DNA from: JBDWFY01 sp965275915
GTDB taxonomy: Bacteria; Pseudomonadota; Alphaproteobacteria; Rhizobiales; Stappiaceae
Direction: 5' to 3'
DNA: 64,000 nt
Assembly: GCA_965275915.1 (NCBI GenBank)
Contig: CBDHYI010000007.1
Coordinates: 1,054,001-1,118,000 of the forward strand
In this document: positions 25,564 through 34,305 of the stretch, piece by piece
Numbering within the stretch: the stretch's first letter is position 1
Layout of the letters: the number at the start of each line of letters is the position of its first letter
Position numbers and translations under genes: made by a program
The notes under the pieces: model-generated
Told to the model about the DNA's origin: nothing
What the model saw: only the letters and a program-made list of their open reading frames with translations
The model's database searches: none

Positions 25564-26721
25564 GTGCCCGAAACCTACTCCTCAATCGAGCTGCTTGGCA
25601 AACTCGTTGCCTTTCCAACCGTTTCCGATCGGAGCAATTTGGCTCTCATCCGGTTCGTTGAAGAGTATCTGGCCGGACACGGCGTTGAATCAACACTTGT
25701 TTTCGATGAAACCGGAGAAAAAGCCAGCCTCCAGGCCCGGATCGGTCCGCCGGTTGACGGCGGCATAATTCTGTCAGGGCATACCGACGTGGTTCCTGTG
25801 GAGGGCCAAAGCTGGTCTTCCGATCCTTTTGTTCTTGAAGAGCGGAATGATCGCCTTTATGGACGCGGTGCGGTCGACATGAAAGGATTTGCCGCCTGCG
25901 CTCTGGCCGCCGTTCCCGGCATGATTGCTGCCGGTCTCAAACGCCCGATCCACATCGCGCTGTCCTACGATGAGGAGATCGGATGCCTGGGAGCGCCACC
26001 GATGATCGACAGAATGCTGGCCGAGGGACCGACACCCGCCGCCGTGTTCGTCGGCGAACCGTCCTCAATGAAAGTCGTGACCGCCCAGAAAGCGATCATG
26101 GTTCTGAGAACCGACATAACCGGCTATTCCGTGCACTCCAGTTTGCTGGATCGCGGCGTTTCCGCCGTGACTGTCGCCGCGCGCCTCATCGCGTGGCTTG
26201 ACGACCGGACACAATCCAATGCGGCTTCAGCCGATCCTGCAAACGGATTTTCACCGCCCTATACGACGCTTCATTGCGGGGTTGTAAACGGTGGGACCGC
26301 CCACAATATTGTTGCGGCAAATGCGCATTTTCTGACCGACATCCGAACGGTTACGGGCGAAGATCCGCTCGCCTGGGAAGACAGGTACAAGAAATATATC
26401 GACGAGGTCATGCTGCCGCCGATGAAGAAAATCCACGCGGGCGCATCTGTTGACGTGAAACGCCTGGCCTACGTTTCGGGCCTTGAGCCTGAAAAAGACG
26501 GCTCGGCCGAAAGTCTGGGACGCCGGCTGACGGGGGACAACAGCCCGCACGCGGTTGTGTATGCGACGGAAGCGGGCCAGTTTCAGGAACGGGGAATTTC
26601 AGCCGTCATTTGCGGACCGGGATCTATTGATCAGGCGCATCAGCCGGACGAATTCATTTCACGCGAACAGATTTATGAGGCCGAACAGTTTATGTCCCGC
26701 CTCATTGCGTCGCTATGCTGA
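25564..26721 (+). CDS. argE: M20 family deacylase, acetylornithine-deacetylase type
   Basis: 385 aa; GTG start with GGAG 8 bp upstream. Metal ligands are visible in LSGHTDVVPVEGQ (His, Asp) and GRGAVDMKGFAAC (Asp), the catalytic and metal Glu in SYDEEIGCLG, and a C-terminal His in DQAHQPDEF. The layout matches ArgE, which releases acetate from N-acetylornithine, but it lies next to a peptide importer rather than arginine genes. A role in deacylating imported N-acyl amino acids or dipeptides is therefore equally likely. It begins 31 bp after the cyclase stop. Confidence 0.82.
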   Translation: MPETYSSIELLGKLVAFPTVSDRSNLALIRFVEEYLAGHGVESTLVFDETGEKASLQARIGPPVDGGIILSGHTDVVPVEGQSWSSDPFVLEERNDRLYGRGAVDMKGFAACALAAVPGMIAAGLKRPIHIALSYDEEIGCLGAPPMIDRMLAEGPTPAAVFVGEPSSMKVVTAQKAIMVLRTDITGYSVHSSLLDRGVSAVTVAARLIAWLDDRTQSNAASADPANGFSPPYTTLHCGVVNGGTAHNIVAANAHFLTDIRTVTGEDPLAWEDRYKKYIDEVMLPPMKKIHAGASVDVKRLAYVSGLEPEKDGSAESLGRRLTGDNSPHAVVYATEAGQFQERGISAVICGPGSIDQAHQPDEFISREQIYEAEQFMSRLIASLC

Positions 26722-26869
26722 TCATTAAAGCAACACGAAGTCAAATTTCAAAAATTCGGGTGTAATTTAGTCTATTTGAACTATAAGATGCGCTGCCAAA
26801 ATATCCTGGGCTGGAGCGAGTTGTGATTAAAGCAATATTATTACTGAACGATCCGATGTCTAAATCGTT

Positions 26870-28498
26870 ATGAGGCAGTCTCCTTTAAAAAGCAAAAAAA
26901 ACGGTTGGCAAGCCACGTCCTGGATTGTCCGGCTGTCGACACTGTTTCTGACCTTCGTGATCGTTGCGCCGGTCAGCGCAAATACGTTCAAATATGCTTT
27001 TCAGGGTCCGCTCAACCAGCTCGATCCCTACAGTCTCAATGAAACATTTACATTAAACACGCTCAGCAATGTCTATGAGGGCCTCATCCGCAGAGGGCCG
27101 GCGCTAGAAATCGAACCTGCGCTTGCGGAAAGATGGGAAATCCTCGAGCCGACACGCTGGCGTTTTTACTTGCGCAAAGGCGTCAAGTTCCACAACGGCA
27201 ACGACTTTACCGCCGAAGATGTTGCCTTCTCGGCCGACCGGGTCCGTTCGAAGGGATCGGACCTTGCAAACCGGCTTGACGAAGCGGTTGAGGTCAAAAT
27301 CATCGACGATTACACAGTCGACTTTGTGCTGCCCGCTCCCAACCCCATCCTCCATTATAACTGGGCGTCCTGGCTTATTATGGACAAGGACTGGGCTGAA
27401 GCGAACGATGCCGTCATGGTGACATCGGCGTCCGATGAAAATCAGGGATACGCGGCGCTTTTTGCCAACGGCACCGGCCCGTTCAGAATCACGGAACACG
27501 AAGCAGGCGTTAAGACCAGGTTTCAGAAATACGATGCCTGGTGGGATACGCCAAAACACAACCTGACCGAGGTCGAATTCATCCCCATCGTCTCTGCACC
27601 GACCCGCGTCGCCGCACTGCTGTCACGGGAACTGGACCTCGTATACCCTGTGCCGGTACAGGATCTTGACAGAATCGAGAAGAATGAGGGCACAAGAGCC
27701 CTGACAGGACCTGAACTGAGAACGATTTTTCTGGGAATGGATCAGCGCCGGGACGAGTTGCTCTATTCGAACGTCAAAGGCAGGAATCCGTTTAAAGATG
27801 CACGGGTGCGCCGGGCAGTCATGCTCGCGATCGATATTGAGACGATCAAAAAGAAAATCATGCGGAACCTGTCCACACCGTCCGCGCTGATGATCTCCCC
27901 CTATCTGTTTTCCGGTTCATCTGCTTTCAAGCGGCCGGCCTTCGATCCGGAGAAAGCGCGCGCTCTCCTGCATGAAGCCGGTTATGAGAACGGATTTTCT
28001 GTCGATATGGACTGTCCAAACGATCGCTATGTGAATGACGAGGCGATCTGTCAGGCCGTTGTCAGCTACCTCGCCCACGTGGGCATAGACGTGGAACTCA
28101 ATGCCCAGCCGCGTGCAAAATTCTTTGCGAAAGTTCTTCAGTCCGGTGGCTACGGTACCTCGTTTTACCTGCTTGGCTGGACCCCGAGCTCCTTTGACAG
28201 CTACAACGTCTTACACAATCTGCACGGCTGCCGCGACGATGCGGGCAAGGGCGGTCCTTTCAACCTTGGCGGCTACTGCAACAAGGAGGTTGATGGTCTT
28301 ACGGCACGAGTCCTGTCGGAAAACAACACGGAAAAAAGGGATGCGCTGATTGCAAAAGCCTTTGAACTGACAACCACCGACACCGCCTATATACCGCTGC
28401 ATCAGCAGCAGCTGGCGTGGGGTGTGTCGGACAAAATCACCGTGAAACAGCGGGCAGACAACGGGCTGATGTTCTACACTGTGAAAAAGAGCCATTAA
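26870..28498 (+). CDS. Peptide ABC transporter substrate-binding protein (SBP_bac_5)
   Basis: 542 aa. A signal sequence about residues 18-42 (LFLTFVIVAPVSA) precedes NTFKYAFQGPLNQLDPYSLN, the first lobe of DppA/OppA-type proteins. Family blocks YLRKGVKFHNGNDFTAEDV and DARVRRAVMLAID are present. It has no clear ribosome site before the ATG at 26870, so the start may be mis-set. The following permease and ATPase genes complete a dipeptide/oligopeptide importer. The preceding M20 deacylase could process the imported product. Confidence 0.9.
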   Translation: MRQSPLKSKKNGWQATSWIVRLSTLFLTFVIVAPVSANTFKYAFQGPLNQLDPYSLNETFTLNTLSNVYEGLIRRGPALEIEPALAERWEILEPTRWRFYLRKGVKFHNGNDFTAEDVAFSADRVRSKGSDLANRLDEAVEVKIIDDYTVDFVLPAPNPILHYNWASWLIMDKDWAEANDAVMVTSASDENQGYAALFANGTGPFRITEHEAGVKTRFQKYDAWWDTPKHNLTEVEFIPIVSAPTRVAALLSRELDLVYPVPVQDLDRIEKNEGTRALTGPELRTIFLGMDQRRDELLYSNVKGRNPFKDARVRRAVMLAIDIETIKKKIMRNLSTPSALMISPYLFSGSSAFKRPAFDPEKARALLHEAGYENGFSVDMDCPNDRYVNDEAICQAVVSYLAHVGIDVELNAQPRAKFFAKVLQSGGYGTSFYLLGWTPSSFDSYNVLHNLHGCRDDAGKGGPFNLGGYCNKEVDGLTARVLSENNTEKRDALIAKAFELTTTDTAYIPLHQQQLAWGVSDKITVKQRADNGLMFYTVKKSH

Positions 28499-28594
28499 AT
28501 ATCGTCTCCTTTATGCAAGGCCGACGCGTCAGGATGGAACAAAGCCGGCAGAAGCGGGGTATGCGCCTCCGGCCTATCGGGAACAAGAACTCAT

Positions 28595-29575
28595 ATGGTC
28601 ACTTTCATATTGCGTCGGCTGATGCAGGCTTTCGTCGTTATGCTGGTGGTCGCCCTGCTTGCGTTCACCATGTTCCGGTATGTCGGCGATCCCATCAATC
28701 AGATGGTCGGTGTCGAAACGACCCCCGAACAACGCGAAGCTCTTCGGGAGCGCCTGGGGCTTAACGATCCGATTGTCAGCCAGTTTCTTCGATTTATCTC
28801 TGACGCGGCACAGTTTGACTTCGGCGTCAGTTACCAATTCAAGCAACCGGTGTCCGAACTCATCCTTGCACGCATGCCCGCCACGCTGGAACTCTCGGTC
28901 GTGTCGGCAATCCTTGCGCTTGCCATAGGCATACCGATGGGCGTTTATACCGGGCTGAAACGTCAGGCGTGGCTGTCGAAAATATTCCTCACGGTTTCAC
29001 TGATCGGGATTTCGCTGCCGACATTTTTTATCGGCATTCTGCTCATCTTCATTTTTTCGGTGAACCTTCAGTGGCTGCCCAGTTTCGGACGAGGTGAGGT
29101 AGTGACTTTGTGGGGTGGGTGGACCACGGGCCTTTTGACGGAAAGCGGACTGAAAGCGATTATTCTGCCGTCAATCACCCTGGGCCTGTTTCAGATGACT
29201 CTGATCATGCGCCTTGTACGGGCGGAGATGCTTGAAGTTATCCGCACCGACTACATAAAGTTCACGCGCGCACGCGGACTGCCTGACAGATCCGTACATT
29301 TCCGTCATGCTCTGAAAAACACGCTCGTTCCGGTCATCACCATAACCGGCCTGCAACTCGGGTCGATCATCGCATTTGCCATCATCACCGAGACCGTATT
29401 CCAGTGGCCCGGAATGGGCCTTCTGTTCCTGCAGGCCGTTCAGAACGTGGATATTCCGATCATGGCCGCTTATCTGCTTCTGACCGCATTTTTGTTCATC
29501 GTCATCAATCTGGTGGTTGATATTCTCTATTTCGTCATCGATCCGCGCCTGCGGACAGAACGCAGCGGACTTTGA
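28595..29575 (+). CDS. Peptide ABC transporter permease (DppB-like)
   Basis: 326 aa, six helices. The N-terminus MVTFILRRLMQAFVVMLVVA and the RYVGDPINQMVG segment are typical of DppB/OppB, as is YIKFTRARGLPDRSVHFRHA, the EAA coupling loop. C-terminal FQWPGMGLLFLQAV is the usual binding-protein contact. It forms the membrane channel with the next gene, whose start codon lies immediately after this stop. Confidence 0.92.
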   Translation: MVTFILRRLMQAFVVMLVVALLAFTMFRYVGDPINQMVGVETTPEQREALRERLGLNDPIVSQFLRFISDAAQFDFGVSYQFKQPVSELILARMPATLELSVVSAILALAIGIPMGVYTGLKRQAWLSKIFLTVSLIGISLPTFFIGILLIFIFSVNLQWLPSFGRGEVVTLWGGWTTGLLTESGLKAIILPSITLGLFQMTLIMRLVRAEMLEVIRTDYIKFTRARGLPDRSVHFRHALKNTLVPVITITGLQLGSIIAFAIITETVFQWPGMGLLFLQAVQNVDIPIMAAYLLLTAFLFIVINLVVDILYFVIDPRLRTERSGL

Positions 29576-30529
29576 GTGCCCATGGTCGACAACACCACAG
29601 GACCGTCACAGGAACGAATGAATGCCTTTCAGCGTATGCTGGACAGCGATATCGCCTACTCGTTTCTCCAATCGAAGGTCACCGTTATCGCCGGCATCGT
29701 CACTCTGATCTATTTCATCGCCACGCTCTTCGCACCGCTGATTGCACCCTATAATCCGTTTGATCTTTCAACTGTCGATCTGCTTGATTCCCAGATCCCG
29801 CCAATCTGGATGGAAAACGGCGATCCACGGTTTCTGCTGGGAACCGACGACCAGGGCCGGGATCTGTTTTCCGCCATCCTCTACGGATCCCGCGTGTCGA
29901 TTTCAGTCGGATTTGTCAGCGTCGCGTTTGCCGCGACGCTGGGTATTTTTCTGGGGCTGGTATCGGGTTATTTCGGCGGCCGGATCGATGCGGTCATCAT
30001 GCGCATCGCGGAGGTGCAGCTGACCTTTCCCGCCATCCTGATTGCCCTTCTGATCGATGGTATCGCCCGCGGTGTGTTCGGGGAGATGGACCGGGAACAA
30101 TATGCGTTCTGGATTCTCGCTTTTGCCATCGGACTTTCTTTCTGGGTCCAGTATGCCCGCACGGTTCGCGCCTCGACCCTTGTTGAGAAAAACAAAGAAT
30201 ATGTGCAGGCCGCACGGGTGATCGGCATTCCGTCCCTGACGATTATGATCCGCCACGTATTGCCCAATGTGCTCGGTCCGGTGCTGGTGATCGCGACGAT
30301 CAATCTTGCATTGGCGATCGTTCTGGAGGCGACCCTGTCTTTCCTGGGTGTCGGCGTACCGGCAACACAGCCTTCGCTCGGGACCCTGATACGCATCGGC
30401 AACAACTTCCTGTTTTCCGGCGAATGGTGGATCGCGATCTTTCCCGGTCTCGTTCTTGCTGTCCTGGTGCTGGCAGTGAACCTTTTGGGCGACTGGCTCC
30501 GGGATGCCCTCAACCCGAAGCTGCGCTAA
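29576..30529 (+). CDS. Peptide ABC transporter permease (DppC-like)
   Basis: 317 aa with GTG at 29576 directly after the DppB stop; the ATG at 29582 is an alternative. After a soluble N-terminal segment of about 30 residues come six helices. LLGTDDQGRDLFSAILYGSR is the OppC/DppC N-terminal block and YVQAARVIGIPSLTIMIRH is the EAA loop. It pairs with the preceding permease. Confidence 0.92.
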   Translation: MPMVDNTTGPSQERMNAFQRMLDSDIAYSFLQSKVTVIAGIVTLIYFIATLFAPLIAPYNPFDLSTVDLLDSQIPPIWMENGDPRFLLGTDDQGRDLFSAILYGSRVSISVGFVSVAFAATLGIFLGLVSGYFGGRIDAVIMRIAEVQLTFPAILIALLIDGIARGVFGEMDREQYAFWILAFAIGLSFWVQYARTVRASTLVEKNKEYVQAARVIGIPSLTIMIRHVLPNVLGPVLVIATINLALAIVLEATLSFLGVGVPATQPSLGTLIRIGNNFLFSGEWWIAIFPGLVLAVLVLAVNLLGDWLRDALNPKLR

Positions 30530-30541
30530 GGGAGAACAACA

Positions 30542-32260
30542 GTGTCCTTACTTGACATTAAAGGCCTCGAAGTCACCTTCCCGCACCGCCGTGGAGACTT
30601 TGTTGCTTCGAAGGACGTGACCCTCAGCGTCGAACCGGGTGAGGTACTGGGTATCGTCGGAGAATCCGGCGCCGGCAAGTCCACCATCGGCAACGCGGTT
30701 ATCGGTCTGCTGGAGGCACCGGGGTTTGTTTCGGCCGGTGAAATCTATCTCAACGGTACGCGGATCGACAATCTGGAGAGATCGTCGATGCGACGCCTGA
30801 GGGGCAATCGGGTCGGAATGATTTTTCAGGATCCGCTCACCAGCCTCGATCCGCTGCAAACCATCGAATCCCAGCTTGTAGAAACCATTCTATATCACCT
30901 GCCACTGTCCTCCGAAGAGGCCCAGGCAAGAGCGGTCAGCCTGCTCGACCAGGTCGGTATCCCCGATCCGAAACTCCGGGTCAAACAATACCCCCATCAG
31001 TTTTCCGGGGGCATGCGCCAGCGGGTCGTCATTGCGCTGGCACTCTGTGCCGAACCGGAGGTGGTGATTGCCGATGAACCGACCACCGCACTCGACGTGT
31101 CGATCCAGGCACAGATTCTGGATCTGATGAAATCGCTTTGCCGGGACCGGAAAGTGGCGATGATCCTGATCACCCACGATATGGGCGTCATCGCCGACAT
31201 GGCCGACCATGTCGCAGTGATGTATCACGGCAAAGTTGTCGAGTACGGGGTGACCGCAAAAGTTCTGGGCAGCCCCGGCCATCCCTACACGAAGAGCCTG
31301 ATCGCTGCTGTCCCGCGGCCGGACAGCAAGGTTGAGCGCTTTCCGGTCGTCGATTATATCGAAAAGGCTGGTGTTCGCTCAAAACATATCGATATTTCGA
31401 CACACTGGCTTGGAGAGACGACACAGCGTCAGAAACTCGATGGCCCGCTCTTGTCGCTGAAAAGCGTCGGTATTCGATTTCAGACCCGCTCGTCGATTTT
31501 TCCGTCCCGGCGTCTGTGGATGGACGCGGTCAAGGACGTCAGTTTCGACATTCGGCAGGGAGAGACATTCGGACTGGTCGGCGAATCCGGTTCGGGAAAA
31601 TCAACCGTCGCCCGCCTGATTACCGGCTTGCATGAGCCCGCAAGCGGCGCAATCCACTTTGCCGGGCAGAACCTCACGGCGCTCAGCCGGAAATCAGATA
31701 TTCTGGCTCTTCGCCGTCAGATGCAGATGATCTTTCAGGACCCGTTCTCCTCGCTCAATGCCCGGATGCGGGTGAAAGATATCGTCGCCGAGCCGATACG
31801 GTTCCACAAATTGACCGGCAGCCGGGCTGAAACGGACCGGATTGTGGCCGATCTGCTTGACCATGTCGGTCTTGGGGCAAAGGCGGGTGAGAAATATCCG
31901 CACGAGTTCTCAGGTGGTCAGCGCCAGCGCATATCCATTGCCAGGGCACTTGCGACCCGTCCCCGTTTTCTCATCTGCGATGAACCGACGTCGGCGCTCG
32001 ATGTCTCTATTCAGGCTCAAATCCTTAATCTTCTGAAGGACCTTCAGGACGAACTCGGGCTGACCATGCTCTTTATCAGCCACGATCTTGCTGTGATGCG
32101 CCAGATGTGCAATCGGATCGGCGTGATGCGTCAGGGCATTCTTTGTGAAATTGCAGAGACGGACATCTTGTTTGAAACGCCGGAACACACGTATACGCAA
32201 CAACTTCTCGCTCTGATGCCGAAAATGGACCTTCTCAGCCGCGACTATGCGCAAAACTGA
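30542..32260 (+). CDS. Fused double ATP-binding subunit of peptide ABC transporter (DppD-DppF)
   Basis: 572 aa, GTG start after GGGAG. Two complete ATPase domains are fused: first half GESGAGKSTIG, QFSGGMRQRVVIALAL and VIADEPTTALD; second half GESGSGKSTVARL, EFSGGQRQRISIARAL and LICDEPTSALD. The oligopeptide C-terminal region lies between. The fusion supplies both subunits that are normally two genes, as in YejF/GsiA-type systems. It is the last gene of the importer operon; the next gene follows after a 357-bp gap. Confidence 0.93.
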   Translation: MSLLDIKGLEVTFPHRRGDFVASKDVTLSVEPGEVLGIVGESGAGKSTIGNAVIGLLEAPGFVSAGEIYLNGTRIDNLERSSMRRLRGNRVGMIFQDPLTSLDPLQTIESQLVETILYHLPLSSEEAQARAVSLLDQVGIPDPKLRVKQYPHQFSGGMRQRVVIALALCAEPEVVIADEPTTALDVSIQAQILDLMKSLCRDRKVAMILITHDMGVIADMADHVAVMYHGKVVEYGVTAKVLGSPGHPYTKSLIAAVPRPDSKVERFPVVDYIEKAGVRSKHIDISTHWLGETTQRQKLDGPLLSLKSVGIRFQTRSSIFPSRRLWMDAVKDVSFDIRQGETFGLVGESGSGKSTVARLITGLHEPASGAIHFAGQNLTALSRKSDILALRRQMQMIFQDPFSSLNARMRVKDIVAEPIRFHKLTGSRAETDRIVADLLDHVGLGAKAGEKYPHEFSGGQRQRISIARALATRPRFLICDEPTSALDVSIQAQILNLLKDLQDELGLTMLFISHDLAVMRQMCNRIGVMRQGILCEIAETDILFETPEHTYTQQLLALMPKMDLLSRDYAQN

Positions 32261-32617
32261 AAGATCCGGTCCGCAAAAGCGCCGTTTGCGAAAAAAAGGC
32301 CGAAGCATCTGCCGCGCGAGCCAAGATCAGGGTCGGGAGAATACATATAAATACCAGTGATTTACTTCAGGTCCCTTCGTCTCTCCTCCCGCCTTTTTTC
32401 CGACACGATATGACCTGAATAAGCGATGCAGTTTTCTGCTTATAACGGGACAAAGATGCTGGCCGTTTCCGGCACATTTGGCGTATGAAGGACCATAGGC
32501 GGATCTGAGGGTTTTGGATGCACTTCCGCGAACGGCCCTTCCCGATGTCCTCGTGAGGAACCGGCAGGTTGCACGATTCCGGTCTCCAAAAACCGCTTTT
32601 CCGGGAGGGCGGTACAG
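32261..32617 (+). other. Intergenic region before the degenerate P-type ATPase
   Basis: 357 bp without a gene I can support. Near the end, GGGAGG (about 32600) is a good ribosome site for the ATPase-like gene at 32618. A weak inverted repeat ATAAGC/GCTTAT lies near 32422-32446. I saw no ORF with family features and no riboswitch. Confidence 0.4.
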
Positions 32618-34267
32618 ATGGTTCAGGATCAAAACAGCGGGATGAGCGCTCTCTTTTCGAACAGGATACGGCTGTCAGTTATTGCCGTTTGTCTCGTGCT
32701 CTCAGTCCCGGCGGTCACCAGCCTGATCTCGCCGGATGGTCAATTTCCGGACTGGGTGCTGTTTGCAAGCGTCGGCGGGATCGTGATGATCGGTGGAAGC
32801 ACGCTCTCGCTGGAACTCATCAGAGAAAATCAACCGGCATTCTGGCCGATCGGCCTTGTTCTGCCGTTCGGGGCCGCACTGGCCTATCTGGGTGCTCTTG
32901 CCTACTATCTTCTGCCGGCACTTCCGTTTTTGGACCTTTCGCTTCTGGTCGCAAGCAGCCTTTCCATTCTGGTGCAGCTGATCAGCAGATACTTCCTGAA
33001 AAAGTTCGACCCGGAGCAGTATTTTTATGCAGAGGATCCAGACATTCCAGGCTTCCTGCAGGAAGAACAGCTGGCGGCAAACCGTCTGCCCTTCTTCGTC
33101 TGGCTCGCGGCGACGGTGCTTGCACTTGCCATATTCGGAGGCCTGCTCGACAGGTGGCAGGGGGCGCTGTCGGCGCTGGTTGCCCTGAGCATATTAGCCG
33201 GGACACCGGCGTCGGCCATGGCTGTTTCCGGAGCGTTGGCAACCGGGCTTTCCTTTTGCCGCAAATGGGGAATTCTCTTCAGGACCGCCAATGACATTGA
33301 AATGGCCAATCGGGTTGAGATTGCGGCATTTGACAAGTCCGGCACACTCACCCTGGGCCAGCCCAAATTGAGCGACATCATCGCCTTTGACCGGAACTCG
33401 GACCGGCTGCTCCGGATTGCGGCCAGTATCCAGCGCGCCAGCCCACATCCGATCGCGCGGGCGATCGTCGCAGCTGCCGAAGAACGCGGACTGGCGATTT
33501 CCGAGCCGTCGGAAAACCATGATTATCCCGGCCGTGGAATGACAGCGGTCCTTGCCGATCGGCAGGTCGAAATCGGCAACAGCCTGTTTCTGGCTGAAAG
33601 GGGCATAATCAGCACCTCGGCGGAGGCTGTCCGAAAGCAGTTTGAAGCTGCGGCAAAAACGACCGCACACGTCATTCTGGACGGGCATATTGTCGGTGTA
33701 ATCGCGCTTCGCGACCCGATCCGTTCCGGCGCTCCAAAGGCCGTCGCAGCGCTCAGGGAACTGGATATAGAATGTGTCATGTTTACCGGCGACACCGAAG
33801 GCGTCGCAGAAGCCATCGGCACAACCACCGATCTTGATCGGTGGTTTTCCGATTATTCAACCGCCGACCGGGCAGTTTGGCTTGAAAACTGTCAACTGGC
33901 GGGGCGGACCTGTGCCCTTATCGGGGAAGGTCAACGCGAAGATCAGCATTACGACACGGCCGCGGTCATGATTGCTCTGCCGAAAATCGTCGAAGGCAAT
34001 CGGGAAAGCGCCTCAATCATTCTTTTAAGGTCCGATCTGGCCCTGGTCCCTGTCGCATTGACCTGTGCCCGGCGGATGATTGCGGTTTCAAAACGGATTT
34101 TGCCGTCCGCCGTCGTGGCACAGGCGGTTGCTGTCGTATTCGCAGCGATCACGCTTTTGCCGCCTATGGCAGCCGTCACCCTGTCAGCACTGGCGCCGCT
34201 GGTTCTGTTCGGGATCAGCAAACTGATGATCCGAGACATCACAGGAATGACTGTGGGCTCCGACTGA
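32618..34267 (+). CDS. Degenerate P1B-type ATPase-like membrane protein lacking the actuator domain
   Basis: 549 aa, GGGAGG before the ATG. Membrane segments occur at about 18-60, 70-120, 158-215 and 490-540. The phosphorylation motif survives as FDKSGTLTLGQ (Asp239, Ser for the usual Thr), as do the P1B nucleotide motif SPHPIARA (275-282), GRGM and TGDT (390-393). The GDGxND hinge is changed to GEGQRE (436-441). The CPC-type membrane motif is replaced by LAGTPASA, there is no HMA domain, and only about 30 residues separate the helices where the actuator domain with TGE should be. A full transport cycle therefore looks impossible. The frame is intact, so another role is likely. Confidence 0.75.
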   Translation: MVQDQNSGMSALFSNRIRLSVIAVCLVLSVPAVTSLISPDGQFPDWVLFASVGGIVMIGGSTLSLELIRENQPAFWPIGLVLPFGAALAYLGALAYYLLPALPFLDLSLLVASSLSILVQLISRYFLKKFDPEQYFYAEDPDIPGFLQEEQLAANRLPFFVWLAATVLALAIFGGLLDRWQGALSALVALSILAGTPASAMAVSGALATGLSFCRKWGILFRTANDIEMANRVEIAAFDKSGTLTLGQPKLSDIIAFDRNSDRLLRIAASIQRASPHPIARAIVAAAEERGLAISEPSENHDYPGRGMTAVLADRQVEIGNSLFLAERGIISTSAEAVRKQFEAAAKTTAHVILDGHIVGVIALRDPIRSGAPKAVAALRELDIECVMFTGDTEGVAEAIGTTTDLDRWFSDYSTADRAVWLENCQLAGRTCALIGEGQREDQHYDTAAVMIALPKIVEGNRESASIILLRSDLALVPVALTCARRMIAVSKRILPSAVVAQAVAVVFAAITLLPPMAAVTLSALAPLVLFGISKLMIRDITGMTVGSD

Positions 34268-34305
34268 ACCCGCAGCCCCAGTGGCAATCGCCTTTTGCAG
34301 CATGC

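Noticed and set aside
32618..34267. KdpB or working copper/zinc exporter
   Set aside because: SPHP places it near P1B rather than Kdp, and the A domain, CPC and GDGxND are missing, so a working pump is unlikely.
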